Positions 47,955 to 60,900 are shown, counted from the stretch's first letter. The stretch is 64,000 nucleotides of DNA from Gamsiella multidivaricata (GCF_025024155.1 NW_026251716.1:124001-188000), one strand, 5' to 3'. Numbers and translations: made by a program. The notes: generated by a model from the letters alone, not told the origin.

Positions 47955-48488
47955 GCTGATGGTCGTGAGGGATGATCAACGAATGGGGGACAGGGTGGAC
48001 TCGATCAAAAAAAACGTTTTTCATTGCAGTTAAATGGGACGGTCATTTAGAGAGGCTGTTGTCAAACATTCAGGTCGATTTTTTGGGCGAAGTTGTTTTA
48101 ATATACAATCCCACTTCCAGGGATCTCACACTTAGTGGGATACGAGATCTAGCGATGGTACCCAATTGCCTCACGAAAGAAACCAATCCCCTGGCATTAG
48201 GTCATTGAAGCCAGAAGGTGTACATATTGTCGTAGGGGAGACGAGTGCTTCTATCCGCTGCATGCTCACTCTGAATGCAACAGTCGAGACCCATCTGGAT
48301 AAACACCGTAAGTAAACCCTTTCGTGAGAAAATAAATGAGAGAGAGGCACTTCGGCATCACTTCGTCACCTTCTTCCCCATTTACCTTCCCCATTCCTTC
48401 TCTCCCCTCCCTCATCATTGCATTCATCACTCTAATCACTCTCATCTTCTGACTCGCCTTGTGATTCCCATATAACTAACATACCGCA
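47955..48488. promoter_or_regulatory. divergent promoter region, TRM5 / CDGSH gene
   Basis: 534 bp between divergent ATG codons. The right end (48365-48460) is strongly pyrimidine-rich and fits the CDGSH gene 5' leader. No other gene seen. Confidence 0.5.
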
Positions 48489-49570
48489 ATGGATATCGAA
48501 GACTTGGGCCACCTTGCTCGCAAACCAAAGGTCACAAACGTAAGATCTATTAAAATTTCATATCGCATATATGACAGAGTATCGCCAGTGTATTTTCTAA
48601 GGACCACTCACATCTTTCTATGTCCCTGCTGCATCTTTGCAACTGTCCATAGTATAACCCATGCACAGTCCGTAATCTCAAGCCAGGCTCGATCAAGGAG
48701 TGGTGCACATGCGGACTGACCAAGAAAGGACCATGGTAAATCTCACAGGCCTTCATCATGCTGTATCGCAATGTAAGGGATGAGTGTATCTGCTCACAAT
48801 AAAGCCCCCCGTTATGGAATGATCATTAGGTGCGATGGCAAGTCCCACAAAGGCACTTCGTTCAAACCTCTTCGATGGCGAGTGCCCGATGGCAAAAACA
48901 CTCAGACCATGTACAGCATCTGTGATTGCAGATACACCACCCGTCCACCGTAAGTTGACCTGTTTTTCAACACTGCAAGATATTATCCTACGTCGCGCAT
49001 GCTAATCATTTTTCACCGCATTCTTACATGTCCTTCATATGTATCTCCAGGTTCTGCGATGGGATTCGTAAGTCTCGCGCTTTCTGGTAAAGACTTCCAT
49101 CAAAGGAGCTCAAGTTCTCATCGTCAAATACTTTTCTTTATTCGATCTCTCTAGATTACGATCTTCCACTTCGGTACTTGAAAAAGATTAGAGAATGTTC
49201 AAAGCAGCCTCACGATCCTGCTGTTACCAAGCTGTGCGAAGAGTGTGGTTGGGCTGGCCCCAGAGAAAGTTGGCCAGAACTGCCACCTACGGATTCGGAT
49301 GAAGACAGCAGCGACCTCTCTGACGAGGACGCAGAGAAATTAGAGCATGAGAGCGAAGATGCAAAAGTTAAGCGACTTGCTGGCAATAGGCCCAAGGTGG
49401 AGGTTGAACTGCAGGGATCAGTGAACGGAGGGCCCACCGGCATGGATCTCGACCTGAATGGGCCCAAAATTGGATGCAATGGGTCATGCCAGACAGAACC
49501 TGCCCTTGACGGGTCTGCAGATCCTGCAGTCAGTGAGGTGATGGATAAAATCCAGAGAGTTCAATTGTAG
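48489..49570 (+). CDS. tandem CDGSH iron-sulfur protein (CISD3-like)
   Basis: Five exons join in frame: 48489-48539, 48653-48735, 48830-48949, 49051-49067 (17 nt) and 49155-49570, giving 228 residues. Two CDGSH-type motifs are visible: WCTCGLTKKGPWCDGKSH and ICDCRYTTRPPFCDGIH. Such motifs hold a redox-active 2Fe-2S cluster through three Cys and one His. The first has one extra residue before the His (C-x4-H instead of C-x3-H); the second is canonical. Tandem motifs in one chain resemble the monomeric CISD3/MiNT class, usually mitochondrial, but no clear presequence is seen. A C-terminal part adds a CEECGW pair and an acidic tail of about 90 residues absent from CISD3. Confidence 0.8.
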
Positions 49571-49842
49571 ATCATTACAAGCAACATTATAACATGCAAG
49601 AATTGCTTTTTTCTTTTTCATTATTATTCAGAATGTATTGGTACAACGGTTGTTTTTCTTGATACAATGAAGAGCGATACAATGGCTCCTAAATTACACA
49701 GCGAGAATAACAATGCGACAGTGACAGTCCTGCGGACCGAAGGGTAATGGATGCAAGCTGTAGGTTGCAATCCATGGTATATAAATGCAAGATGCATAGA
49801 ATTGTAGGGGTGCTTCAAAAAAGGGCGTGAAGAGGGCATTCG

Positions 49843-52794
49843 TCACATCAAAAATGTAGTATCGACGCCCACGGCGAAGTCCCAAATGATGATCTAGACA
49901 AGCAGGAAACCATGTTAATTCTCGCGTGCATACACTCGTCGTCAATGAGGGCTCTTCGAGAGTGAATCTTTTGGGCAAATACCTTTTGATCTTGTGAGCA
50001 ACTAACAATCTTGGAATCATTGAACTGCAGTTTGAAGACGCGGTGAGAGTGTCGACCATCCATATCTGCAAGCAACTTGCCTGTCTCCTGGTCCCAAATC
50101 TTGAGTGTCTCATCATAACCCCCGCTAATGATCCTTCCTCCGGTGAACTGTAACGTCCTGACAAGCCCATCGTGTCCAACCAGCGTCTTAACACATTCGC
50201 CCCTTGTAATGTCCCAGATCTTGATGGACCGATCAGAGCTCCCGCTGACAATGATGTTGTCTTCAAACTGAATACAGGCAATACCTCGAGCATGGCCCTC
50301 CAAAGTTCGCAAACACTCGCCAGTCTCAAAAGACCATATTTTGATGGTCTTGTCGCCACTAGCAGAAACCACCACCCTGGGACTTCCCGCAAACGGCGAT
50401 GGAGCGGCAGATTCAGGTGAAAACTGAACAGCATTGACAGCAGCACGATGGCCAATCAGCGTTCTGATCATCTCGCCTGTGCTGATCTTCCAAATCTTGA
50501 CAGTCCGGTCCTTGCTGCAGCTGACCACGATGTCCTTCTCAAATCGGAGGCTCAAAACACTGTCCGCATGTCCTGTCAATCGCCGAAGCACCTTGCCTAT
50601 ATCGAGGTCCCAAACAATAATGGAGGTATCACTGCTCCCACTCACGATCCGGCTCTCGTCATACTGTAGGCAAAGTACACTGGCACTATGGCCCGAGTAT
50701 GTTCTTAGGCAAAGTCCTGACGCAAGATCCCAGATCTTGATAGTGTTGTCACGGCTGCCACTAATGATCTTGTTATCGTCAAACTGAATGCAATAGATGC
50801 CCTCTGTGTGTCCTGGGAGCTCCTTCGCAAAGTGAATTCCTCGATTCCAGTTTTGTTCCAGCAGTCTGCGTTGCTGACAGAGGAATTTCCAGTTGATCAT
50901 TGGCCGCTTAGTCACAGGGTGGCGATGCACATGAAGAGCGTCTGCACTTAAAACTTCTGGTGGAAGCGGCGCGTTGGGATCCAGATAATCAATGCGCTTA
51001 GGTATTGGTGGCTGCCTCGTCTCAAAAATAGGTCCGGTCGAGCTATTCACCATGAGTGGACTTGAGAGAGTAGTCGTCACGGACGGCGCCGACAGTTGCG
51101 TGTTTGAATTCCTATGATAGCGCGAGGATGCGCTGGTGAGTGGGGAAGGTAGGTGCATCAGCCATGATGGAAGCGAAGGCGAAAGGTGATGGTGGTGATG
51201 GTGGTGGTGGTGCTGCTGCTGCTGCTGGTGGGCTTGGCGATTGGAGGACGATGGATCAAGTTCAGTAGGATCCGCATGCTTGTGTGAATGCAATGAGGGC
51301 CATGCGGATGATCCAGATACGCCCATAACACCATGCCTGATCACACTCCAGAGGCTCTTTGTGGTAAGAGGTGAGTGAGGACCACTTATGTAATTGCCCA
51401 GAAGAGTAGGCGATGCTGGCAGGGTTGGTGATGATGGCTGAGAGCTCGAACGGAGCTGATCCGCAGAGTTCGCCCTTTGGTGTCCAAAGAATCTAGGCTG
51501 TCGTGAGGTGGATGTTGAACTAGACGAAGCTGCTGCGCCTTGCATACCGGGTATCCTGAGTGGCAATGGAGGGCTGTTTCGACGGGATAGTTTTTTTAGC
51601 ATAGATGGTGGTGTCATAAGGTTACTCCCGAGAGTGTACATTGGCATGCGGGCGCGTGGAAGGGATGGCATAAAGGTCGTGTTCGAAAGTGAGAATCGAC
51701 CATGTCGTTGGTTCGGCATCCGCATGGAGGAAGAGCCTCTGGTTCGAGGAAAAGACCCGCTAGAGTCATAAAGCGGTGACTGTTCTGGCGATGCAGATGA
51801 TTCATGTATGGCTGGCGGCGAAGCTGGGAACGATATAGGAGAGCTGCCGCCTTCATAGTCATCCATATGAGACCGTGCCATGTCGACGTCCTCCGTATGG
51901 TCGTATGGTGAGCTATATATAGGGAAGGGCTCAAGTTGCTGGTAAGGCTCCAGATGTGCATGCGTAGTATTTTCTTCATCGTCGTCCGTTTGAAGCTCGT
52001 ATGCTGCACCGAGGTCGACATGGTCCTGCAGCATCCTGTAGTTCTCGCCATCGTTGCCTCCACAAGCCAGCATGTCATGGTCCAGCATCTTGCGCTTTCC
52101 TCGGCTCACAGTCGACTCGGACTCGAAGTGAACTCTTGGGTACATACCCCTTGGGCCTAGGAGCCATTGCTCTTCCATGTCTGCCCATGTCAGGTACCAA
52201 TCCACCATGTCCTCGTTCACTTTCCAGCCTCGTTTGAAATAAAGTCCCTTCCAAACTGTGTTGTCGGATGCAAATTTGCTCCAGGCTTTGGAGACAAGCG
52301 CAACTGTAGCCAATGACTTTTCATCCAAAAACGACAGTAAATGCACTAGGTAGAGAAATGCGATATGTCAAGCCGGCGATATCCCTACTGGCCATTGAGT
52401 CATTCAATAAATACTGCAGAAAACTTACCTGTGAGTTCGTACGGGAGAAGGACCAGGAAATCCCTGTATTCAAATAAGGGGGTAAGGCGAGTGTAACTTC
52501 TTGTGAAGACCGAAGGAGAAACTGATTTTAGGAGTTGAATTGCGAGCTCTAGATTCGCATTCAATGAAACGAGCTGCTTCGTTAAATGACCTGTAGCAGG
52601 AATAGATATGTACTCGAGAAGAAAACATTGATATGAGCTCCTTTACCTGCTTTTTGCTCGTCCGTCCATTGGTGGACCCACTTGGGGAGTTCTATCCGCT
52701 GTTCGTCGTAGCCTTCGTCCGGTATACTGAAAGCTGGCGAGCTGGGTGGCTCTTTATAGGGTGAAACGGAGGATGACCTCGATGGCCCAGACAT
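49843..52794 (-). CDS. F-box/WD40 protein, SCF ubiquitin-ligase substrate adaptor
   Basis: Four exons (52794-52647, 52590-52429, 52345-49983, 49893-49843) join in frame to 907 residues. The F-box spans intron 2: LPYELTVHLLSFLDEKSL then ATVALVSKAWSKFASD. A disordered segment of about 450 residues with Q and H runs follows. Then come seven WD40 repeats (about 610-907) such as LPGHTEGIYCIQFDDNKIIS and SGSRDNTIKIWDL. The last blade is completed only by the 16-codon final exon (IIIWDFAVG). The layout is that of Cdc4/Met30/Pop1-type adaptors: the F-box binds Skp1 and the propeller binds phosphorylated substrates. The blades resemble Cdc4/FBXW7 in general form, but I cannot assign the orthologue. 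Confidence 0.88.
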
Positions 52795-52958
52795 AACTAT
52801 TGATGAATGAAGATGCGAGTATGTGCTCCTGCCTGCTTCTCCTGTTGATGCTACTTGTTCGTGTGTCCTCAGGAGGGAATGATGCTGAAGAGACAAGATG
52901 CGGATGGACTAAGGCGGTCTTTTTTTGGGCGAATGCCTCTGGTGCAGGACATGCTTGC

Positions 52959-53034
52959 AAAATCCATTCCGAAACGTCAGTCCCATCGGGAGAAGCAAAA
53001 TCCGTTTCGAAACGTCAGTCCCATCGGGAGAAGC
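52959..53034. repeat. 2 x 38-bp tandem repeat
   Basis: Two adjacent 38-bp units (52959-52996 and 52997-53034) differ at three positions near their start (ATTC versus GTTT) and share the other bases, including CGAAACGTCAGTCCCATCGG. They lie upstream of the F-box/WD40 gene and at the end of an unclassified minus-strand open frame. Confidence 0.85.
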
Positions 53035-53288
53035 TGGATGGGTGCAAAGCTGTGGGAAATAAGGATAAGGGTATAAACGCTCATGGCATATGGCTCTACA
53101 TTTGGACGATTCTCGAAGGACTTAACACCTTCAGCAGCCTTCGTTATGTCGATTAATGTCTTTGCGAGCTCGAGGTCAATAGCAGCAGCCTTGGCTTTTG
53201 CCGTCTTTCGTAATCTGGCAGGCGATGAACGTCGAGACGGTTCGTAGCCTTGTAATGCTTTGTACGAAACTGGACGTCGACCACACAC
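52977..53288 (-). CDS. unclassified open frame, possibly a gene fragment
   Basis: A 103-codon frame on the minus strand. It includes KTAKAKAAAIDLELAKTLID and AAEGVKSFENRP, compositionally more protein-like than its neighbours. A TATAG acceptor precedes the start, so it may be an internal exon rather than a complete gene, and the last 25 codons run into the 38-bp tandem repeat. I do not recognise it. It lies between the F-box gene and the left direct repeat, and may be a remnant. Confidence 0.25.
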   Translation of the reverse strand: MCGRRPVSYKALQGYEPSRRSSPARLRKTAKAKAAAIDLELAKTLIDITKAAEGVKSFENRPNVEPYAMSVYTLILISHSFAPIQLLPMGLTFRNGFCFSRWD

Positions 53289-53347
53289 TATAGGATATAT
53301 ATTAGGTCGTCAGCACGTAAGGTGCACTTTCCTCCATGTAACTGGCA

Positions 53348-53445
53348 TAGTTAGCTGGTCTAGCTTTATTTTCCATGTGCGTTAGTAAGCACACATTTAG
53401 TTTAGAAGTGGCGCGTCCGGGAAGAACGTACTTCGGCTACTTTCC
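53348..53445. repeat. direct repeat flanking the NACHT-WD40/Fanzor island, left copy
   Basis: About 98 bp starting TAGTTAGCTGGTCTAGCTTT aligns in the same orientation with 61806-61935. Shared stretches include TCTAGCTTTATTTTCCAT, AAGCACAC, TTTAGTTTAGA and GGGAAGAACG. It contains an imperfect palindrome around GTGCGTTAGTAAGCACAC. Compared with the right copy it lacks short segments. Confidence 0.75.
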
Positions 53446-54987
53446 ACATATCACAATCGAAGACGACGATGAAAATAGCTTAAAGACAGAGAGAGGGTCG
53501 GAAATAAATTAGCACTCTTGTATTCTGCACCATATTAAGGGTTTCATAGGCCTATTTCTCCGAGCCTCTTGCCTTCCGCCTTCACTATTGCTATCTTACC
53601 CTCATACCACCATAACATTCATGAAAATTGAGCTCCTTGACTACTTTATCATGAAGGAATATCTTGCACCGCTAAGTCGTACGCTGAAACGCATTTTTAT
53701 CCTTTGTCCTCACTTGTAAACTCTAAAAACTCAGCTAAATTGCTGTGTTTGCAGTTATGGAGGCTGGTTCAAAATCCATGTTTAAATTTTATCGTCGAGA
53801 TATTTGAGTAGTGCCTTAAATATATATGATAAACTAAGGTTGGGCATTAATAGGAATCATGCAGTTAGAGCTCGGTGCAATTTTCAGATTTTGTTTTCCC
53901 TTCTCTTTCGCATCCGATGGGAGCCCATTACACGTTATATTAGGGCGAAGGAGTGATATGGTTAGAAAGCATGGGTCTGTTTGGTCAATGCTGCAATGAT
54001 GGATGTGTCTCAAAGTGCTCATTCTTTTGAGCCTTTGCACTCCACTTCCTCTCTTTCCCTCTTTCCCATTTTCCCATTTTCCCAGCTATACCCTCGCTCA
54101 ATTCACTGTTTTTTGTCTTTCTCTCTTTCTCTCACCTCTCTCTGTCCCTCGCACGTCTTTGCTTGATCTCAGTAAGCACAGTCCAGTGGCGATTCATAGG
54201 TAACAAAAAACGCAGATTATCTGCGGAGACGACTTTCCTGCCTGTGCATGAACCGCTATAGTTAAGCCAAGAGCTGTTACTAAAATGACTGGGATCAGGG
54301 TGTAGGAAGGTTGAAAGAACAACCGTGCATGTGCAATGAATAATAACCCTTCTTGCATGACAGACATCTCAATTAGAAGTAACGAGGGGAGGCGAATATC
54401 ACCCCGCTCGACCACCCTATGCGTGCGCGGACAGTCTTGAACAAAGAGTTGGAGTAGAGAGCATTGCACAAGGACGGACCATCTCCTCAGCCAGTGAAAG
54501 GAATCGAGAAACAGATTCGAGTTGAGGTGAGGCACTGTTTCTTGTCACTTGAGGGTAGGCTATAGGCGTGTTCTATAGTTATTAATCCGTCATGCTTCAT
54601 TGAAGACATTTGGTATCGTTGCTAGAAGACACAAAGTGAACAAACCTTTTGGACTCCCTCGGCATCCAGTCAAAGGACACAGGAGTCGAATAAACACTTC
54701 CGAGGTGAGGCGCCATCACTTGCGCAGGGTAGCTACATATGATAAAGTTCAGGCAGCAGCTATGGATAGTAATCTTTGCATTTGGTAATAGGCCGTTCTG
54801 CCGCCACTACGTCTGCAGTCTCCCAGCCCGTTGCATCTTATCGTGCCCCCATTGTGTTACTGCAGTGTCTTCCAAGTGTAAGCACGTACGCTAACTACCC
54901 GCACAAGTATATTGATTGGCGACAAGGTCACTAATATCGCCACCACCTCCTCTACGAAAACAGAAACAAAACTCGCAAAGAAGCTAC
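53446..54987. other. region upstream of the NACHT-WD40 gene
   Basis: 1.5 kb without a supported gene. It has a pyrimidine-rich block (54040-54150) with TTTCCCATTTTCCC-type repeats. A short frame near 54600-54787 is basic but unrecognised. A possible non-canonical first exon of the NACHT gene (ATG at 54762, GTAATA donor near 54785) cannot be excluded. Confidence 0.45.
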
Positions 54988-57900
54988 ATGTTGCGTAACA
55001 CTTTTTCGTCCTCGCGAAGCGCTCTCTCGCCACAAAAGGAACTGGAGCTTGCCAACTTTCATTTGGAGAATGCGCGCACAGTCAAGGATCGAGAAATTGC
55101 TTTAGCGTTGTGCGACGACGCAGAGGCTGCGTTATCGCGGATGAAAAGGGCTGCGAAAAAGACACTTGCGTCTCCCCTGTCTGTCGAGGACCAAGCCCTG
55201 CGCAATGGAATCGCTACCGCCTATTTCGAGCACAGTGAACAGCTTGTCAGCTTGGGGAATAGAGAAATGGCACACACTAGCTACAAGAAGGCTGAAAAAT
55301 GGGGCTATGTCCAGCAGGTCAACCAACAATCGCCTGGCTCTTCTCAGCTCGGCAACAACGAGATCAGCACTATTCACCGCGCACTCGTTCCTGCTGCTTC
55401 CTTTTCAGCAACGCCCCGCCTGCTTCCTCCTTCGGACCTAAGTGGCCCCAATGGTCGCGACAATGCACATATTCCTCCAAAGATTTTTGATCGGGACTTG
55501 ACTCCGACTAGGACCAAGTGTGCCTTGCCGAATGCGGGTGCGCGCCTCGCTAGTACCTCTCAGCTCGTGTACTGCCTCAGCTTGTTGCCCTCTGCATCAC
55601 TGTCTCTGGAACTTCTCGATGAAGCCGAACGGGCCTGGTCTCAAGCCAAAGCGAGCGATGAAGACGAGCAAGAACGACTACGCACGTTGGCGGCGGACTT
55701 GACGAAGGCATTCATCAATGACACATTCAAATCGCCCCCCATTGTGGCTGAAGTGGCCTGTTTGGCGCCTGTACTCGATCAAGAACTATTCAGGAAACTA
55801 CTCATGAACTTTATCGACGGCATCAATCAAGCCACTTTGCTGGAGCTTTATCTACTAGAAGGGCTGGCGCAGTTGATGCAGCGCGCTTCACTGGAATACC
55901 TTGATGCCGATGATTTGGTCAAGATATTGGAGGTCCTCAGCACGCGCTTGAAGGATACCCATCAGCAATCGACGCACCATGTTTATAAATTGACACTGGC
56001 GGTGTCACACGTTTTGGATGCGATGGCCGATTGCCATGTCAAGGACCTGAACCGCGAACAGCTGCATGAGCCCCTCTCTGACTATTTGAATGGACTGAAG
56101 GGCAGCCCTGACCCATATCTGGTGTATCAAGCCGCCTATGCCTTCCAAGCACTGCAGTACGTCCCGGACGACGAGTCACCCTTGCAAGCTACGCTAAGAC
56201 GTGGACGAGCAGTGGTCAAGGGCATTTCAGGAGTCGTGAGCGCGGTCAAGGGCCTAGATGTGGATGGTTTTATCGAGGGACTAGGGCATCTTCAAGACGG
56301 CTTGGTCGAGGTCTACCAGGTCGCTAAAATCGGGTACGACGGCGCAAAGGCTCTAGTGGAGAGCGGGCAGGACTTTCTTGACTGTCTCAAGGAAGGCCTC
56401 AGCTTTGCTAAGAAACGTGCGTGGTATCCGGCATTACGTGGTATCGATAAATTGATTCGAGACGGTCAACTCGCCAAAGTCAAGAAGCTGATCTGTGAAG
56501 CACCTTACCGTCGTGATCTTGCTTTTCAATGGGGAGTGTGCCAACGGCTTGGGGAAATAGCCGCGAATCCGAACTGGGACCCCGACACCCGCTGGAACGC
56601 TGTAGGCTTCCTAGGTGAGCTGTACAAGAACGATGCGGAATGGGGCCAGCAAGCCATCGTCAAACAGTGGATTCTCAATATTCTTGAGCAGCTAGCTTCT
56701 ACGTCAGGAGGCGCATTGCAGTGTATGTTAGGACGAAGGACAACTGAGGTGCGATCTCTTGTGATTGACTGCTGAGACCTCTACCTCCATATCTAATTCT
56801 ATCTACCACACTCCAATATAATCAATATGTTACGCACCATAGCTGCCGAAGCCCTGTTGCAAGAGCTGGGTACAGATGGGGATGCCAAGAAGCAAGACCT
56901 TTATCAAGCTTACCGAGAGAATCCTCAGCGCCAGTACCCATTAGTAGTCTCTGTACCCATGCTGGCATCTCCATCCCTGCTCGATCGCGTCCAGAATAAA
57001 CCCGACATTGAAATTGACTTGCGCCGGCTAAAAGAACAACGTCTCAAGGAGCGAGGCGACGCTGTGTATATTCCCCCTCAGGCCAAGGCTAGTCTACAAG
57101 CTCCCGATGATGCGCTGTTTTCATTGATGGACAAGGTCAAGGAGTTCCTGAGCAGTAATCAAAAAGTGATGTTGCTGCTAGGTGATTCTGGCGCAGGCAA
57201 GTCGACTTTTAACCGGGCGCTCGAGTGCGACTTATGGGACGCTTACAAGAAAAAGGAAGGCAGAATTCCTCTCTTCATCAACTTGCCCGCAATCGACAAA
57301 CCAGAGCAGGATCTGATCGCCAAACAACTACGGAGGGCAGGGTTCACCGAGCCCCAGATCAGAGAGTTGAAAGGCTACCGCAGATTCATCTTGATTTGCG
57401 ACGGATATGATGAGAGCCAGCAGACCCACAACTTGTACATGAGTAACCGACTGAATCAGCTGGGAGAATGGAGTGCTCAGATGGTAATTAGCTGCCGCAG
57501 CGAGTACCTTGGCCTCGATTATCGGGATCGGTTCCAGCCAGCAGATCGCAACCGCCAAGCAGAGCCAGCATTGTTTCAAGAAGCGGTCATTGCACCGTTC
57601 TCTATGGATCAAGTCCAAGATTACATCAAGAAATATGTGTCTGCGATGGAACCGCTCTGGCAGATGACGGACTACCTGCAGGCTCTTGATCAGATCCCCA
57701 GCCTGCAAGACCTGGTCAAGAATCCGTTTATGTTAACGCTGTCCTTGGAGGTACTGCCGCGCATGGTGGATCCAGGACAAGACCTCTCGGCTGTCCGGGT
57801 CACTAGAGTCGCATTGTATGACCAGTTCATGGAACAGTGGCTGGAGCGGGGCAAGAAGCGGCTTGGGGACAAAGACTTGGGCCCTCAAGCAAGGGCGGAC

Positions 57901-60900
57901 TTTGAGAGGCTGAACGACGAAGGCTTTACTCAGAACGGCATGGAGTTTCTCAAGGATTTGGCTAGTGCAATCTACATGCATCAGGCAGGTAATCCGGTGG
58001 TGGCCTACTCTCACAAACGAGACAAAGAGACGTGGAAAGAGAAGTTTTTCTCCCGAGAAGACGAGAACCAGCTCCTACTGGAAGCTTGTCCTCTGACCCG
58101 CAGCGGCAATCAGTACCGGTTTATCCATAGATCGCTGCTGGAATACTGCATAGCTCGCGCGGTGTTTGAACCGCAAGAGGGCAGGAAGAACTTGAATGGA
58201 GCACTCACCCCGGCCCGTCGAGGGAGCACCAGCTCCGTTTGGAGCTTTGAGATCCAAGGTGGTCTAGAGAACGTGACCGCCGCTGCCAAAGAGCAACAGC
58301 CTGTTGAGCCCACCTCGCCATTGGTCTGGAGGAATTTTGTGAGCGAGCCTTCTGTTCTGCAATTTCTGGAAGAGCGCATTCAACAGGAGCCCATATTCAA
58401 AAAACAACTGTATGCCTTGATCGAACACTCGAAAACAGACAAGGAGTGGCGCGTTGCAGCCGCCAATGCGATCACGATATTAGTCAGAGCCGGGGTACAG
58501 TTTATTGGGGCAGATCTAAAAGGCATCCAAATTCCAGGGGCGGACCTGAGCTTTGGCCAATTCGATTCTGCTCAGCTGCAGGGAGCTGATTTGAGAAAGG
58601 TCAATCTTCGCAATATTTGGCTGCGTCAGGCTGATTTGAGCAGCGCGCAAATGGCAGGCGTCAAGTTTGGCGAATGGCCATATCTTAAAGAAGATGACGC
58701 GGTACAATCCTGCGTATATTCGCCGGACGGGAATACCTGTGCTGTGAGCGTTCGCGATGGGACGATCAGCGTGTATGATACCTCGACTTGGGCAAAAACC
58801 CACACCTTGCGTTGCCATACCGGCTCTACCGGGAGCGCGGTGTATTCGCCCAGCGGCCAGCAGATCGCCTCGGGCAGTCACGACAACACGGTGCGACTGT
58901 GGGATGCGCAAACCGGTGCACCTGGTCCTATCTTAAGCGGTCATACCGGCGGCATCAACAGGGTGGTATACTCGTCTAGTGGCCAGCAGATCGCCTCCAG
59001 CAGTAACGACAACACCGTGCGGCTGTGGGATGGACAAACTGGTGCGCCTGGCCCCATATTACGCGGGCATACCGACATCGTATTGAGCGTGGTGTATTCG
59101 CCCAGCGGCCAACAGATCGCCTCAGGCAGTCACGACAACACGGTGCGACTGTGGGATGCACAAACCGGTGTACCTGGCCCCATATTACGCGGGCATACCG
59201 ACATCGTATTGAGCGTGGTGTATTCGCCCAGCGGCCAGCAGATCGCCTCGGGCAGTCAGGACAGCACGGTGCGGCTGTGGGATGCGCAAACCGGTACACC
59301 TGGTCCCATCTTACGACATACCAGCTATATTAGGATCTTGCTGTATTCGCCCAGTGGCCAGCAGATTGCCTCGAGCAGTAACGATAACACGGTGCGACTG
59401 TGGGACGCGGAAACCGGTGCACCTGGTCCCATCTTAAGCGGTCATACCAAGCCAGCCAGGAGCGCGGTGTATTCGCCCAGTGGCCAGCAGATTGCCTCGA
59501 GCAGTAACGACAACACGGTGCGACTGTGGGACGCAGAAACCGGTGCGCCTGGTCCCATCTTAAGCGGTCATACCAAATCTGCCAGGAGCGTGGTGTACTC
59601 GCCCAGCGGCCAGCAGATCGCCTCCAGCAGTCACGACTACACGGTGCGGCTGTGGGACGCGGAAACCACAGTACCTGGTCCCACCTTAAGCGGTCATACC
59701 GAATCTGTTAGGAGCGTGGCGTATTCGCCCAGCGGCCAGCAGGTCGCCTCAGGCAGCCACGACCACACGGTGCGGCTGTGGGATGCGCAAACCGGTGCAC
59801 CTGGTCCTATCTTAGGCGGTCATACCGACGGCATTAACAGGGTAGTGTACTCGTCCAGCGGCCAGCAGATCGCTTCGAGCAGTTACGACTACACGGTGCG
59901 GCTGTGGGAAGCGGAAACCGGTACACCTGGTCCCATCTTAAGCGGTCATACCGGAGTGGTCGATTGCGTGGTGTATTCGCCCAACGGCCAGCAAATCGCC
60001 TCAGGCAGTTACGACAACACGGTGCGGCTGTGGGACGCGGAAACCGGTGAACCTGGTCCCACCTTAGGCGGCCATACCAGCTATATTATGAGCGTGGCGT
60101 ATTCGCCCAGCGGCCAGCAGATCGCCTCGGGCAGTCACGACAACACGGTGCGACTGTGGGACGCGGAAACCGGTGCGCCTGGTCCCATCTTAAGCGGCCA
60201 TACCAAACCTGTCAGGAGCATGGTGTATTCACCCAGCGGCCAGCAGATCGCTTCGGGCAGTCAGGACAAGACGGTACGGCTGTGGGATGCGCAAACCGGT
60301 GCACCCGGTCCCATCTTACGACATACCAGCTATATTATGAGTGTGGTGTATTCGCCCAGCGGCCAGCAGATCGCCTCAGGCATTTACGACCACACGGTGC
60401 GGCTGTGGAACGTGCAAACCGGTGCACCTGGTCCTATTTTAAGCGGCCATACCAAATCTGTCAGGAGCGTGGCGTATTCGCCCAGCGGCCAGCAGATCGC
60501 TTCGATCAGTGACGACTATACGGTGCGGCTGTGGGATGTAGATTTAGGTCAGTGTTTGGCAGTTGTCAATGGTTTCAACGGATATGTCACAAGCATCGCC
60601 TGGAACGCGACTCTCAACGGCACCTATTTCGCAACCGGCTGTGACGATAAGTCTGTACGCGTGTGGAAGGTCATAGAAGAGGATGACCGCTACAAGGTGC
60701 TCCTACATTGGAGTACGATGCATGACTCACTTTTTGTCTCGGATACCTCAATCCAAAATGCCCAAGGCTTGAACAGGATAAATATGCGACTATTGGAGCA
60801 GCGCGGCGCTGTGGGTGTGCCGATTCCACCTTCGAGCTTCCGCGAGACAGGCAAGAAGCTGATCAGCATGGCGTCCGTGGCATCCAAACTGAAGATGCCA

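Noticed and set aside
47761..48024. Minus-strand 87-codon frame overlapping the TRM5 start
   Set aside because: The true first exon of TRM5 lies in another frame (start 47954) and carries the conserved N-terminal motif.
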